A stretch of 25,391 nucleotides of DNA from Phycisphaeraceae bacterium (GCA_020850375.1 JADZET010000073.1:1-25391), one strand, 5' to 3'. Counted from the stretch's first letter, positions 16,280 to 24,703 are shown. Numbers and translations are program-made. Notes: generated from the sequence alone by a model not told the origin.

Positions 16280-17518
16280 CTAGGCCGGCACGCTCAGCGC
16301 CGCCGGCCCCGTCGTCACGATCGTCATCGCCCCCGCACCCGGAACGTGGGTGCGAAGGTACGCGTTGAGCCCCTCGGGGCTCACCGCCTCGATCTCCTCC
16401 CGCAGCTCATCGAGCGTCCGAGGCCGGCCCAGCTCCGCCTGGTCGCCCGCGATCGCGTGGGCCCGGGCGCTGGTCGATTCGCCCTGCATCACCAGGTTCG
16501 ACTTCATCCCCACCACCGCCCGGTCGAATTCCTCTTGGCTTATTCCGTCCGCCACTCCGCGGAGCTGCTCGACCAGCACGTCCAGCGTCTCCTGCGCCCG
16601 CGGCGGCGACGTGCCGGCGTAGGCCAACACCAGCCCCCGCTCCCGATCCCCGGCATACCGTGCGAAGACCGCGTAGCACAGCCCGCGCTTCTCGCGCACC
16701 TCCGTGAACAGTCTGCCCGACATCCCCCCCGACAGCGCCGCCACCGCCACCCGCTGCATCACGCTCGCCGGGTCCACTTCCGGGGGCGCGTCATACGCCA
16801 GCCCGATGTGCACCTGCTGCGAGTCCGCCGGGTCGTGCAGATACCCGCGTGCCGGGGGGGTAGGCGTCGCGGCCGCCAACGGCTCGCCCGACCAGTCCCC
16901 CAAGAGCGCCTCAACCTGGTCCCGCAGCGCCGGCCAGTCGAACTTCCCCGCGAACGCCAGCACCGACCCCGCCGGCGATGCCGTTTGTTCCCAGAACCGC
17001 CGCAGCGACCCAGCGTCAATCTGTACGAGGTCCTCCCGCTCGCCCAGCAGCGACCTCCCGAAGGGCGCCGGGATGTGTCTGCCCCGCAGCCGCACGAACA
17101 TCCGCTCCTCCGGCTCATCCTCGAGCGAGTCGATGGCTGACACCGCCAACTCCCGGCTCGGTTCGAGCTGTGCCGGGTCCAGCCGCGGCCGACGGATCAT
17201 GTCCAGCAGCAGCGGCAGCGCCTGCCCCGCCATCTGCCCGATCATCGTCGCCCCCAGGTGCAGGTACCGCGTCTCGACGGCCGTCCCACGCTGCACGCCG
17301 AGCTGGTCGAGCGCCTCGCTGTGGGCCCGCGCGTCCCGGTCGATCGTCCCCCGACAGACCATCTCCGCCAGGAGCGCCGCCGCGCCCTGCTGCCCCGCCG
17401 GCTCGTACGCCACCCCTGATGGCGTCAGGAGCGACATCGCCAGCGACGCCGCCCCCTCTACGGGCTCGGCCAGCAGCCACAGCCCATTGGCCAGACAATG
17501 CCGATGAATCTCACTCAT
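16280..17518 (-). CDS. M16 (pitrilysin-type) peptidase homologue lacking the zinc motif
   Basis: A 412-residue two-domain M16-fold protein. The N-terminal ANGLWLLAEP and the stretch leading to MVCRGT (53-58) align by eye with the canonical region where HXXEH precedes M-x-x-K/R-G-T, but here the five positions 48-52 are ALLAE, so both histidines and the glutamate are replaced. The C-terminal domain keeps the conserved substrate-binding region, SGRLFTEVREKRGLCY (267-282), with the R/Y pair. In two-subunit bacterial M16 enzymes one partner carries HXXEH and the other the R/Y pair, so this is probably the non-catalytic subunit. No active partner is adjacent. No signal peptide is seen. The gene lies 77 bases after pdhB on the same strand. 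Confidence 0.83.
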   Translation of the reverse strand: MSEIHRHCLANGLWLLAEPVEGAASLAMSLLTPSGVAYEPAGQQGAAALLAEMVCRGTIDRDARAHSEALDQLGVQRGTAVETRYLHLGATMIGQMAGQALPLLLDMIRRPRLDPAQLEPSRELAVSAIDSLEDEPEERMFVRLRGRHIPAPFGRSLLGEREDLVQIDAGSLRRFWEQTASPAGSVLAFAGKFDWPALRDQVEALLGDWSGEPLAAATPTPPARGYLHDPADSQQVHIGLAYDAPPEVDPASVMQRVAVAALSGGMSGRLFTEVREKRGLCYAVFARYAGDRERGLVLAYAGTSPPRAQETLDVLVEQLRGVADGISQEEFDRAVVGMKSNLVMQGESTSARAHAIAGDQAELGRPRTLDELREEIEAVSPEGLNAYLRTHVPGAGAMTIVTTGPAALSVPA

Positions 17519-17525
17519 GCGTCAC

Positions 17526-17531
17526 ATTGTA
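17526..17531 (-). promoter_or_regulatory. -10-like box directly before the M16-like start codon
   Basis: On the minus strand TACAAT ends seven bases before the ATG. Initiation at the usual distance would fall at or next to the start codon, giving a leaderless mRNA; no Shine-Dalgarno sequence precedes the ATG. The -35 region is poor, so this is only suggestive. Confidence 0.25.
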
Positions 17532-17595
17532 CAGGCGGGCAATTCTCCGCCACGATGGGCAGGACGCCCCGACCACTCGGCGTCAACCAGGGAAT

Positions 17596-18633
17596 TCAGC
17601 TGTTGTACGTCGCCGCCCGCACCGCCTCGACGATCTTCCTCGCGTGCGGCAGCATCTCCTGCTCGAGATGCCGGGCGTAGGGGGCCGGCACGTCGTCGTT
17701 GTTCACTCGGATGACCTTGTTGTCCAGGTCGTCCATCGCCCCCTCATACACCTGGGCCGCGATCTCCGACGCGATCGACGCGAACGGCCAGCACTCGTCC
17801 ACGATCACGCAGTAATTCGTCTTCCGCACGCTCTGAAGGATCGTCTCGATGTCCAGCGGCCGGATCGTCCGCGGGTCGACCACTTCGACGTCGATTCCCT
17901 CCTGCTCGAGCTGCTCGGCCGCCTCGAGGGCGAAGTGCACCGTCCGCCCCAGGGCCACGACCGTGCAGTCCTTGCCCTCTTTCTTGATCTCCGCCTGACC
18001 GAAGGGGATCAGGAAGTCCGCGTCCTCCTCGACGGTGGGGGGGGCCCAGCGGCCGCTGAGGTAGCGTGAAAAGTCCGCGTCGCCGCGCGAGCCCAGCCCC
18101 AGCATGCGTTCGGACTCGAGGAAGAACACCGGATCGTCGTCCCGGATGGACGACTTGAGCAGCCCCTTGGCGTCGCGCGGCGTCGCCGGGATGGCCATCT
18201 TCAGCCCCGGCACGCAGGAAAACATCGACTCGACCGCCCAGGAGTGCGTTGACCCGAGCTGCCCGCCCGCCCCGTTGTTCCCGCGAAACACGATCGGCAC
18301 CCTGAACTGCCCGCCGGACATGTAGAGCATCTTCGGCGCGTTGTTGATGATCTGGTCCGCCGCCACCAGGCAGAACGACCAGCTCATAAATTCGATGATC
18401 GGCCGCAGCCCGTACATCGCCGCCCCCACGCCCAGACCCGCAAAGCCCGTCTCGCTGATGGGCGTGTCCACCACCCGCTGCGGCCCGAACCGCTCGAGCA
18501 TGCCCTGGCTGACCTTGTACGCCCCGTTGTAGTACGCGACCTCCTCGCCCATGAGAAAGACACGCTGGTCGCGCTCCATCTCCTCGCACATGGCCTCGTT
18601 GAGCGCTTCGCGGAATTGGATCTTGCGAGTCAT
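17596..18633 (-). CDS. pdhB: Pyruvate dehydrogenase E1 component, beta subunit
   Basis: A 345-residue transketolase-fold subunit that pairs with the E1 alpha subunit to decarboxylate pyruvate with thiamine diphosphate and acetylate the E2 lipoyl arm. The N-terminus REALNEAMCEEMERD, then VFLMGEEVAYYNGAYKVSQG, VVDTPISETGFAGLGVGAA, the FMSWSF and QIINNAPKMLYMSGG segments and the C-terminal VVDPRTIRPLD are diagnostic of PdhB/AcoB. The start ATG gives the usual N-terminus; the open frame continues upstream but into the pdhA 3' end. It follows pdhA by 64 bases. Acetoin or branched-chain dehydrogenase E1 beta is the alternative, but the GAYKVSQG-type start favours pyruvate. E2 and E3 genes are not in the window. 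Confidence 0.92.
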   Translation of the reverse strand: MTRKIQFREALNEAMCEEMERDQRVFLMGEEVAYYNGAYKVSQGMLERFGPQRVVDTPISETGFAGLGVGAAMYGLRPIIEFMSWSFCLVAADQIINNAPKMLYMSGGQFRVPIVFRGNNGAGGQLGSTHSWAVESMFSCVPGLKMAIPATPRDAKGLLKSSIRDDDPVFFLESERMLGLGSRGDADFSRYLSGRWAPPTVEEDADFLIPFGQAEIKKEGKDCTVVALGRTVHFALEAAEQLEQEGIDVEVVDPRTIRPLDIETILQSVRKTNYCVIVDECWPFASIASEIAAQVYEGAMDDLDNKVIRVNNDDVPAPYARHLEQEMLPHARKIVEAVRAATYNS

Positions 18634-18697
18634 AGGGGTGTCCGGGAGTGAATTTGAATCAGGGAAAGAGCGGTAGGGGAGGGGTGGGGCAGACAGC

Positions 18698-19777
18698 CTA
18701 TTCGCGGAAACCTTCCGCCGGTTGACCGAGCTTGTACGGCCCGAACGGCTGGCTGTAGACATCCGTGTAGAGCTCATCCACGCCGATGGCCGGCGATTCA
18801 TCCGCGAACTTCACCGCCGCGACCGCCAGCTTCTTGCACTTGTCGTCGATCGCCTGGATCTGATCCTCGGTGGCCATCTTCTTGGCAATAATCCGCCGGC
18901 GCAGCCGCTGGACGCAGTCCTGCTCCTCAAACTCCTCGACCTCTTCCTTGGTGCGGTACTTCTGCGGGTCGGACATCGAGTGGCCCTTGAAGCGGTAGGT
19001 CTCGACGTTGATGAAGCAGGGGCCCTCACCCGCCCGCGTCCGGTCCGCCTCGGTCTTGAAGCAGTCGTAGACCTTGAGCACCCCCATCCCGTCGCACTCG
19101 GCGTAGCGCATCCCGTACGCCCCCGCCTTGGCCGCGAGGTTGTCGGCCATGCTCGTCCCCCGCGCGATATGCGTGCCCATGGAGTACAGATTGTTCTCGA
19201 CCACGAACAGGATCGGCAGCTTCCAGATCGCCGCCAGGTTCATCGCCTCGTGCACCGCCCCCTGGTTGAGCGCCCCATCCCCGAAGTAGCAGAGGCAGAC
19301 CTTGTCCTCTTTGTTGTACTGGATCCCGAACGCCAGCCCGACGCCCAGCGGCGCCTGCCCCCCGACGATGGCGTGCCCCCCGTACATGTGGTGCGGCTTG
19401 TCGAACATGTGCATCGACCCGCCCTTGCCCTTGGCACAGCCGGTGACCTTGCCGAACATCTCGGCCATGCAGTACCGCGGGTCCATCCCCCGCGCCAGGG
19501 CGTGCCCATGGTCGCGGTAGGCCGTGATGATCGGGTCCTTCGGCCGGACCGCCGCGATTGACCCCACCGCCACCGCCTCCTGCCCGATGTACAGGTGGCA
19601 GAACCCCCCGATCTTCGCCTGCTGGTAGCTCTGGGCGCAGCGCTCCTCGAACCGCCGGATCAGGAGCATCTGCTCGAGCAGCCCCAACAGAGCCTTGGCA
19701 TCCAGGGCGTCCGAGGGGGTGGGGCTCGCCCGGTCATCCGCCGGGGCTCCACTGGGCGGCGCGGTGGTGATGGTCAT
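18698..19777 (-). CDS. pdhA: Pyruvate dehydrogenase E1 component, alpha subunit
   Basis: A 359-residue subunit holding the thiamine diphosphate site. The cofactor motif GDGALNQG begins at 166 and closes with ENN at 194-196, the standard GDG-x-NN spacing. Also present are RRFEERCAQSYQQAKIGGF, GQEAVAVG, AYRDHGH (86-92), GKGGSMHMFD and YRFKGHSMSDP, all typical of PdhA. I chose the ATG at 19777 because AAAGGA stands eight bases upstream; an ATG ten codons earlier (19807) has no ribosome binding site. The first about 27 residues are a Pro/Ala/Asp-rich lead. It is the first gene of the minus-strand run and is transcribed divergently from bamA. Acetoin dehydrogenase alpha is a less likely alternative. 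Confidence 0.92.
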   Translation of the reverse strand: MTITTAPPSGAPADDRASPTPSDALDAKALLGLLEQMLLIRRFEERCAQSYQQAKIGGFCHLYIGQEAVAVGSIAAVRPKDPIITAYRDHGHALARGMDPRYCMAEMFGKVTGCAKGKGGSMHMFDKPHHMYGGHAIVGGQAPLGVGLAFGIQYNKEDKVCLCYFGDGALNQGAVHEAMNLAAIWKLPILFVVENNLYSMGTHIARGTSMADNLAAKAGAYGMRYAECDGMGVLKVYDCFKTEADRTRAGEGPCFINVETYRFKGHSMSDPQKYRTKEEVEEFEEQDCVQRLRRRIIAKKMATEDQIQAIDDKCKKLAVAAVKFADESPAIGVDELYTDVYSQPFGPYKLGQPAEGFRE

Positions 19778-19891
19778 CCGCAAGTCCTTTTCAGACGGTC
19801 GTTTCATGGCGATGGCCCGGCCTGACGGATCCGACGCCGCCGCGTCGTGCAGGCTGAGCTTCTAGCTTCCGGCGCAGGCATCGAGCCGTCC

Positions 19892-19919
19892 TTGCGCATC
19901 GTCCGCCAAGCCCTATAAG
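19892..19919 (+). promoter_or_regulatory. Candidate sigma70-type promoter, plus strand
   Basis: TTGCGC, a 16-base spacer and TATAAG form a reasonable -35/-10 pair. Its transcript would run about 350 bases before bamA. The complementary strand of the same AT-rich patch could also serve pdhA. Confidence 0.35.
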
Positions 19920-20192
19920 TTTAGGACACAGCCGGGTCCCCAGCAACCGACGATCCTGTGTTTTCCCGTCGAATTCCGGGCCTCTTGCACCGATGATTCC
20001 TGCCCCAGGCCGCATCAACCGCGGCGTCCGGGTGCGGTTATCCGTTCCACACGGCGGGACGGCTCCGCCTCCGTTCCGGTCCCTGTTTCGTTGACGGATG
20101 CCCAGCCGGCCGATCACCCTAGCCCCGGGCAGGCGCCGCTGGCTTCCGACACAGCGCCTATCCCCAACCTCTTCCCCATCTTCCCCTTCGCG

Positions 20193-20222
20193 TTGGCCAC
20201 CGATCATCCGAACCAGTAAACT
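20193..20222 (+). promoter_or_regulatory. Candidate promoter for bamA
   Basis: TTGGCC, an 18-base spacer and TAAACT lie about 55 bases upstream of the bamA GTG start. Transcription would start near 20229, giving a leader that includes the ribosome binding site. If used, it excludes the longer upstream reading of bamA. Confidence 0.4.
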
Positions 20223-20267
20223 TCTGTCTTATCCAGCCCGAATCCCCCCGCGGATCGGGCGTCTGAC

Positions 20268-20272
20268 GGAGG
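20268..20272 (+). promoter_or_regulatory. Ribosome binding site deciding the bamA start
   Basis: GGAGG sits five bases before the GTG at 20278. It is the strongest Shine-Dalgarno sequence in this region and supports GTG over the upstream in-frame ATG at 20098. Confidence 0.7.
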
Positions 20273-20277
20273 CCCGC

Positions 20278-22626
20278 GTGACCCACATCTCGCCTCGATC
20301 GGCCCTGCGGATCGCCCTGCTCGTCCTGGCGGCGTGCTGGATGACGCTCCTGCCCGCCCGGGCCCAGACCTACCTCGAGTTCACCGGCCGGCCCGTCGCC
20401 GAGGTCAACGTCCAGGGCCTCCGCCAAGTCTCCCAGATCCTCGTCCGCAACCAGATCCGCGTCCAGCCCGGCGACGCCTTCGATCCTCAGATCGTCGACA
20501 ACGACATCATCCGCATCGAGCACCTGGGCAAGTTCGCCGGAGTCCGCGCCCAGGTCCAGCAGCGCACCGACGGCTCGCTTGTCCTGACCTATGTCGTCGA
20601 CGAGCAGCCCCTGATCACCGACCTGCAGGTCGTCGGCAACAAGCACATCTCCGACAGCAAGCTCCTCGACGAGTCCCTGCTGAAGATCGGCGACCCCGTC
20701 GACCGTTTCCTGATCGATCAGGCCGTCGCCAAGATCAAGTCCGCCTACGCCAACGAGGGCTACTTCCTGACCGAGGTCGAGGTCGACCGCCAGCTCCTCG
20801 ACGAGCAGGGCATCCTGATCTTCAAGATCCGCGAGGGCCCGCACGTCCGCATCCGCGCCATCCGCTACGAGGGCAACCACGCCTTCTCCGGCCGCCAGCT
20901 CTCCTCCCAGGTCCGCTCCAAGTCCCTCATCCCGCTCCTGTTCTGGCGCAAGACCGACCTCAACCGCGACCAGCTCGAGCTCGACGTCGCCGGCGTCCGC
21001 GAGTTCTACCAGGACCGCGGCTACCTCGACGCCCAGGTCGGCCGGCGCGTCGAACTCTCGCCCAACCAGAAGGACGCCGTGGTCGTCTTCCTCGTCGAGG
21101 AGGGCCCCAAGTACACCGTCGGCCAGGTCCGCATCACCGGCAACGGCGTCTTCAACACCGAGCAGATCGCCCTGGCCATTCCCCTCAAGTCCGGCGACGT
21201 CTACTCCCGCAAGGGCGCCCTGGCCAGCCAGGAGGCCGTCCTCAACCTCTACGGCAAGATCGGCTACATCGAGACCACCGCCGGCGTCGCCCGCCTCTTC
21301 CACGAGACCGAGCCCGTCGTCGACCTGGACATCTCCCTCGACGAGGGCCAGCCCTACGTCGTCGGCATCATCGAGATCCGCGGCAACCGCGTCACCCGCG
21401 ACAAGGTCGTCCTCCGCGACCTGCGCGGCCTGACCCCCGCCCGCCGGTTTGACCGCCAGATGATGGAGAAGACCAAGCAACGCCTCTCCGAGTCCCCCTT
21501 CTTCTCCAAGAGCCGGATCACCGTCCTGGGCGACCCCAGCCAGACCACCCGCGACGTGCTCGTCGAGGTCGAGGAGGCCAGCACCGGCTCGGTCGGCCTG
21601 GGCATGGGCGTCAGCTCCGACCTGGGCATCTTCGGCTCGATCACCCTGACCCAGCGCAACTTCGACATTGCCGCCCCCGGCAACTTCTTCCGCGGCGCCG
21701 GCCAGTTCTTCTCCCTCAACCTCAACCCCGGCGTCGACAACAGCCAGTACGGCTTTTCCTTCCGCGAGCCCTCCTTCCTCGACACCGACAACTTCTTCGA
21801 CATCCGCGCCTACATCACCCAACGCGACCGTCTGGACTGGAGTGAGGGACGCCTCGGCGCGACCGTCGGCCCCGGCCGCAACTTCTCCGACACCTGGTCC
21901 GGCGCCGTCCAGGCCCGCGCCGAGGCCGTCGACATCTACGACCTCGACACCGGCGTGGTCGTGCCCCAGGACGTCCTGGACGTCCAAGGCTCGAACTTCA
22001 TCGCCTCCATCGGCCCGTCGGTCACCCGCAGCACCACCGACTCGCGCGTCTTCCCCACCGAGGGCTCCGAGCTGACCCTCGCCCTGCAGCGGGCAGGCCT
22101 TCTTGGCGACTTCGACTTCACCACCGTCTCCGTCGACTACTACAAGTTCTGGACCGTCGAGGAGGACTACCTCAGCCGCAAGTCCGTCCTGACCTTCCGC
22201 TCCAACATCGCCTACATCATCGAGCAGGACGCCCCCACCTTCGAACGCCTCTACGCCGGCGGCCGCAACTTCCGCGGCTTTGACTACCGCGGCGTCGGCC
22301 CCCGCGGCATCGGCCCGACCCCGGCCTCGATCGTCACCAGCCGCGCCGTCGGCGGCAACTGGCTCTTCCTCGCCGGCCTCGAGTACAACGTCCCCGTCTA
22401 CGAGGACATGGTCCGCTGGGTCGTCTTCATCGACACCGGCACCGTCCAGACCGACATCGGCTTCGACGAGTACCGCGTGGCCATCGGCACCGGCCTGCGC
22501 CTGCGCGTCCCGTTCTTCAACCAGAAGGGCCCCCCGATCGCCCTGGACTTCGGCTTCCCCGTCCTCAAGCAGGACGGCGACCAGTCCCGCCTGATCAGCT
22601 TCGACATCGCCCTGCCTTTCCAATAA
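20278..22626 (+). CDS. bamA: Outer membrane protein assembly factor BamA
   Basis: A 782-residue outer-membrane insertase of the Omp85 family. With the GTG start it begins with a signal peptide cleaved plausibly after ARA (residue 29). Five POTRA domains follow at about 38-110, 112-188, 189-276, 278-358 and 360-434, seen from recurring openings such as DLQVVGNKHIS, AIRYEGNHAFS, QVRITGNGVFN and IIEIRGNRVTR. The barrel runs from about 437, opening with GSVGLGMGVSSD, and contains the conserved RGF of strand 6 loop (666-668, in NFRGFDYRG). The protein ends ALPFQ, so the last residue is not the usual aromatic. Skp/OmpH follows 106 bases downstream, the normal functional pairing, with lipid A genes beyond. 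Confidence 0.93.
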   Translation: MTHISPRSALRIALLVLAACWMTLLPARAQTYLEFTGRPVAEVNVQGLRQVSQILVRNQIRVQPGDAFDPQIVDNDIIRIEHLGKFAGVRAQVQQRTDGSLVLTYVVDEQPLITDLQVVGNKHISDSKLLDESLLKIGDPVDRFLIDQAVAKIKSAYANEGYFLTEVEVDRQLLDEQGILIFKIREGPHVRIRAIRYEGNHAFSGRQLSSQVRSKSLIPLLFWRKTDLNRDQLELDVAGVREFYQDRGYLDAQVGRRVELSPNQKDAVVVFLVEEGPKYTVGQVRITGNGVFNTEQIALAIPLKSGDVYSRKGALASQEAVLNLYGKIGYIETTAGVARLFHETEPVVDLDISLDEGQPYVVGIIEIRGNRVTRDKVVLRDLRGLTPARRFDRQMMEKTKQRLSESPFFSKSRITVLGDPSQTTRDVLVEVEEASTGSVGLGMGVSSDLGIFGSITLTQRNFDIAAPGNFFRGAGQFFSLNLNPGVDNSQYGFSFREPSFLDTDNFFDIRAYITQRDRLDWSEGRLGATVGPGRNFSDTWSGAVQARAEAVDIYDLDTGVVVPQDVLDVQGSNFIASIGPSVTRSTTDSRVFPTEGSELTLALQRAGLLGDFDFTTVSVDYYKFWTVEEDYLSRKSVLTFRSNIAYIIEQDAPTFERLYAGGRNFRGFDYRGVGPRGIGPTPASIVTSRAVGGNWLFLAGLEYNVPVYEDMVRWVVFIDTGTVQTDIGFDEYRVAIGTGLRLRVPFFNQKGPPIALDFGFPVLKQDGDQSRLISFDIALPFQ

Positions 22627-22732
22627 TCTGAACCACCCCCCGGGCCCGGCCGACGTACGCCAGGCATGGCCCGCCCTCGCCGCGTGGCCCGGAACAACCG
22701 CCGATCTCGACCTTCAGAAAGAGGCAACCCTC

Positions 22733-23347
22733 ATGACCCGCACCACCGCATGGATCCTTCCCGTCGTCATCCTCCTGGCCGCGGGACTCGTCATCGCCCA
22801 GGACCACGCCCCGGCCGCCAGGCCCGTCCTCGTCGCCATCGTCGACGTCTCGGGCGTCCTGAACTCCCTCGAGGAGAAGGCCCAGATCGAGGCCGAGCTT
22901 CAGGCCGAGGCCACCAAACTCAAGGACGAGGAACGCACCCGCAAGGACGATCTCAAGCAGCTCGACGCCGACCTTAAATACCTCGCCGCCGGAACCGACG
23001 ACTACAACGCCAAGCAGCAGCAGCTCCAGATCAAGCAGATCGAGCTCCAGACCTGGAGCGTCTTCCAGACCCAGCGCATGAGCCGCGAGAGCACCCGTCG
23101 GATCTTCGAGCTCTACCAGAAGTTCCTCACCGCCTCCGAGCGCGTGGCCAAGAGCAACGGCTACGACCTGGTCCTCTACAAGGAGCAGCCGCTCGACCGC
23201 ATCGGCGCCAACATCGACAACCTCAAGCCCGAGAACCTCGCCGAGGTCATCCAGTCCCGCAAGGTCCTCTGGGCCGCCGACGGCCTGGACATCACCGACC
23301 AGGTCCGCACCCTGATGGACAATGACTTCCGTTCCGGCGGCAAGTAA
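22733..23347 (+). CDS. skp: OmpH/Skp family periplasmic chaperone
   Basis: A 204-residue secreted protein with a signal peptide (TTAWILPVVILLAAGLVIAQ). After a short beta segment (VLVAIVDVSGVLNSLEEKAQ) comes a long charged helical region (about 46-150), rich in K, E, Q and L, expected to form the coiled-coil tentacles that hold unfolded outer-membrane proteins. The C-terminal part GYDLVLYKEQPLD is the returning strand typical of OmpH. AGAGG upstream supports the start. It lies directly after bamA and before a terminator, so bamA and skp form a two-gene unit. The C-terminal extension after the OmpH core (about 30 residues) is longer than in E. coli Skp. Confidence 0.88.
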   Translation: MTRTTAWILPVVILLAAGLVIAQDHAPAARPVLVAIVDVSGVLNSLEEKAQIEAELQAEATKLKDEERTRKDDLKQLDADLKYLAAGTDDYNAKQQQLQIKQIELQTWSVFQTQRMSRESTRRIFELYQKFLTASERVAKSNGYDLVLYKEQPLDRIGANIDNLKPENLAEVIQSRKVLWAADGLDITDQVRTLMDNDFRSGGK

Positions 23348-23383
23348 GACCCGGCCCCCCGGACCCCATCCTTATCCCCTCCC

Positions 23384-23411
23384 AAGCCCATGGCTCCCCG
23401 TGGGCTTTTTT
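23384..23411 (+). terminator. Rho-independent terminator after skp
   Basis: AGCCCATGG pairs with CCGTGGGCT (one G-T pair) around a CTCC loop and is followed by six Ts. It is the only clear intrinsic terminator in the window and separates bamA-skp from lpxD-lpxC. Confidence 0.85.
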
Positions 23412-23449
23412 CTTCGTTCAGACCCGCATGCGTGATGCGCGGGGCGGGG

Positions 23450-23478
23450 TTGGGGACCGGGACATCAGGCCGTAAAAT
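23450..23478 (+). promoter_or_regulatory. Candidate promoter for lpxD-lpxC
   Basis: TTGGGG, a 17-base spacer and TAAAAT form a good sigma70-type promoter 61 bases before the lpxD ATG and just after the terminator, as expected if lipid A genes form their own transcript. Confidence 0.6.
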
Positions 23479-23538
23479 GAGTAGGCTGTAGTGCTCCCGC
23501 CGGCCAACCGCCGGGGGGACCGCAGGTAAATCGTCGCC

Positions 23539-24609
23539 ATGCCCCAGTTCACCGCCCAGCAAATCTCCCAGCACGTCGGAGGCACGCTCGTCGGCTCGGC
23601 CTCCCTGGCCCTGCTGCGCGTCGAATCCATGGACCGCTCCGACGCCGGCGACCTGACCCTGATCACCGACGATCGCTACGTCCGGCTCTGGCCCGACGCC
23701 CGGGCCTCCGGGGCCCTGGTGCAGCAGGGCCTCAAGGTCGAGCCCGGCGACGGCCGCGCCCTGATCTTCGTCGGCGACGCCAACCTGGCCATGGTCCGCG
23801 CCCTCGAGCTCTTCGCCCCGCCGCTGCCGAGCCCGCCCGTCGGCGTCGACCCCCGGGCCGTCGTCGACCCCACCGCCAGGATCGCCCCCGACGCCCGCGT
23901 CGGCCCCCACTGCGTCGTCGGCCCGCGCGTCACCCTCGGCCCCGGCGTCGTCCTGCACGCCAACGTCGTCGTCCTCGACGACAGCGCCATCGGCGACCGC
24001 ACCGTGCTCTGGCCCGGCGTCGTCGTCCGCGAGCGATGCCAGGTCGGCCGCGACTGCATCCTCCACCCCAACGTCACCGTGGGCGCCGACGGTTTCGGCT
24101 TCCTGCCCCCCGCCAAGCACCAGCCCGGCTCCAACGGCCAAGGCTGGCTCAAGATCCCCCAGATCGGCACCGTCCGCATCGGCGACCACGTCGAGATCGG
24201 CGCCGGCACCTGCATCGACCGCGGCAAGTACTCCGAGACCTTCATCGACGACGGCGCCAAGATCGACAACCTCTGCCAGATCGCCCACAACTGCACGATC
24301 GGCAAGCACTGCATCCTCGCCGGACAGGTCGGCCTCGCCGGCTCGGTCACCCTCGGCGACGGCGTGATCATGGGCGGCAAGGTCGCCGTCAAGGACCAGG
24401 TCACCATCGGCGCCGGCGTCCGCCTCGCGGCCTGCTCGGCCGTCATGGAGGACATCCCCCCCAACCAGACCTGGGGCGGCTACCCCGCCCGCGACGCCCG
24501 CATCGCCCTGCGTGAGCACGCCGCCATGCGCAAGCTCCCCGACCTGATCCAGTCCCTCCAGGCCGACGAACGCGCGAAGAAGAAACGCGCAGCCGAAAAG
24601 CCCGCGTAA
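23539..24609 (+). CDS. lpxD: UDP-3-O-acylglucosamine N-acyltransferase LpxD
   Basis: A 356-residue cytoplasmic acyltransferase adding the N-linked hydroxyacyl chain in lipid A synthesis. The N-terminal uridine-binding domain (about 1-95, with QISQHVGGTLVGSA and ESMDRSDAGDLTLI) is followed by left-handed beta-helix hexapeptide repeats (about 98-320). GADGFGFLPP, RIGDHVEIGAGTCIDRG and QIAHNCTIGKHC are LpxD hallmarks; H250 in IAHN is the expected catalytic base. The helical tail ends in a lysine-rich stretch. Length is normal for the family. It is preceded by its own promoter and followed after 94 bases by lpxC. Confidence 0.94.
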   Translation: MPQFTAQQISQHVGGTLVGSASLALLRVESMDRSDAGDLTLITDDRYVRLWPDARASGALVQQGLKVEPGDGRALIFVGDANLAMVRALELFAPPLPSPPVGVDPRAVVDPTARIAPDARVGPHCVVGPRVTLGPGVVLHANVVVLDDSAIGDRTVLWPGVVVRERCQVGRDCILHPNVTVGADGFGFLPPAKHQPGSNGQGWLKIPQIGTVRIGDHVEIGAGTCIDRGKYSETFIDDGAKIDNLCQIAHNCTIGKHCILAGQVGLAGSVTLGDGVIMGGKVAVKDQVTIGAGVRLAACSAVMEDIPPNQTWGGYPARDARIALREHAAMRKLPDLIQSLQADERAKKKRAAEKPA

Positions 24610-24646
24610 CCCCCGGACCCCCCGGAACCCACGGCCCCCCGGAACC
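24610..24646 (+). repeat. Short GC-rich repeats between lpxD and lpxC
   Basis: CCCCCCGGAACC occurs twice exactly (24618-24629, 24635-24646) and once in part (24610-24617), immediately after the lpxD stop. The function is unknown; it may be slippage-prone spacer sequence. Confidence 0.5.
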
Positions 24647-24703
24647 TCGGAGCCGCTCATCGACGCTCAGACCCTCCAGCCTCAGGACCGCCAGGCGCTG
24701 ACC

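Larger units (their letters stand above)
19778..20277. other. Divergent intergenic region between pdhA and bamA
   Basis: About 500 bases without a credible gene. It holds the pdhA ribosome binding site, one locally AT-richer patch near 19914-19925 and another near 20211-20234, each with a candidate promoter. The frame of bamA is open back to 20098, but this part translates to a low-complexity, Pro/Ser/Arg-rich stretch and lies upstream of a better start. I see no RNA gene or mobile element remnant. Confidence 0.5.

Noticed and set aside
18634..18801. N-terminal extension of PdhB
   Set aside because: It overlaps the pdhA 3' end and adds residues absent from the family; the ATG at 18633 gives the normal N-terminus.
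20098..20277. N-terminal extension of BamA from an upstream ATG
   Set aside because: It buries the signal peptide, has no ribosome binding site, and would need transcription upstream of the better promoter candidate.
20158..22623. Long minus-strand open frame opposite bamA
   Set aside because: Shadow of a gene with five POTRA domains and a barrel; the antisense product has no recognisable fold.
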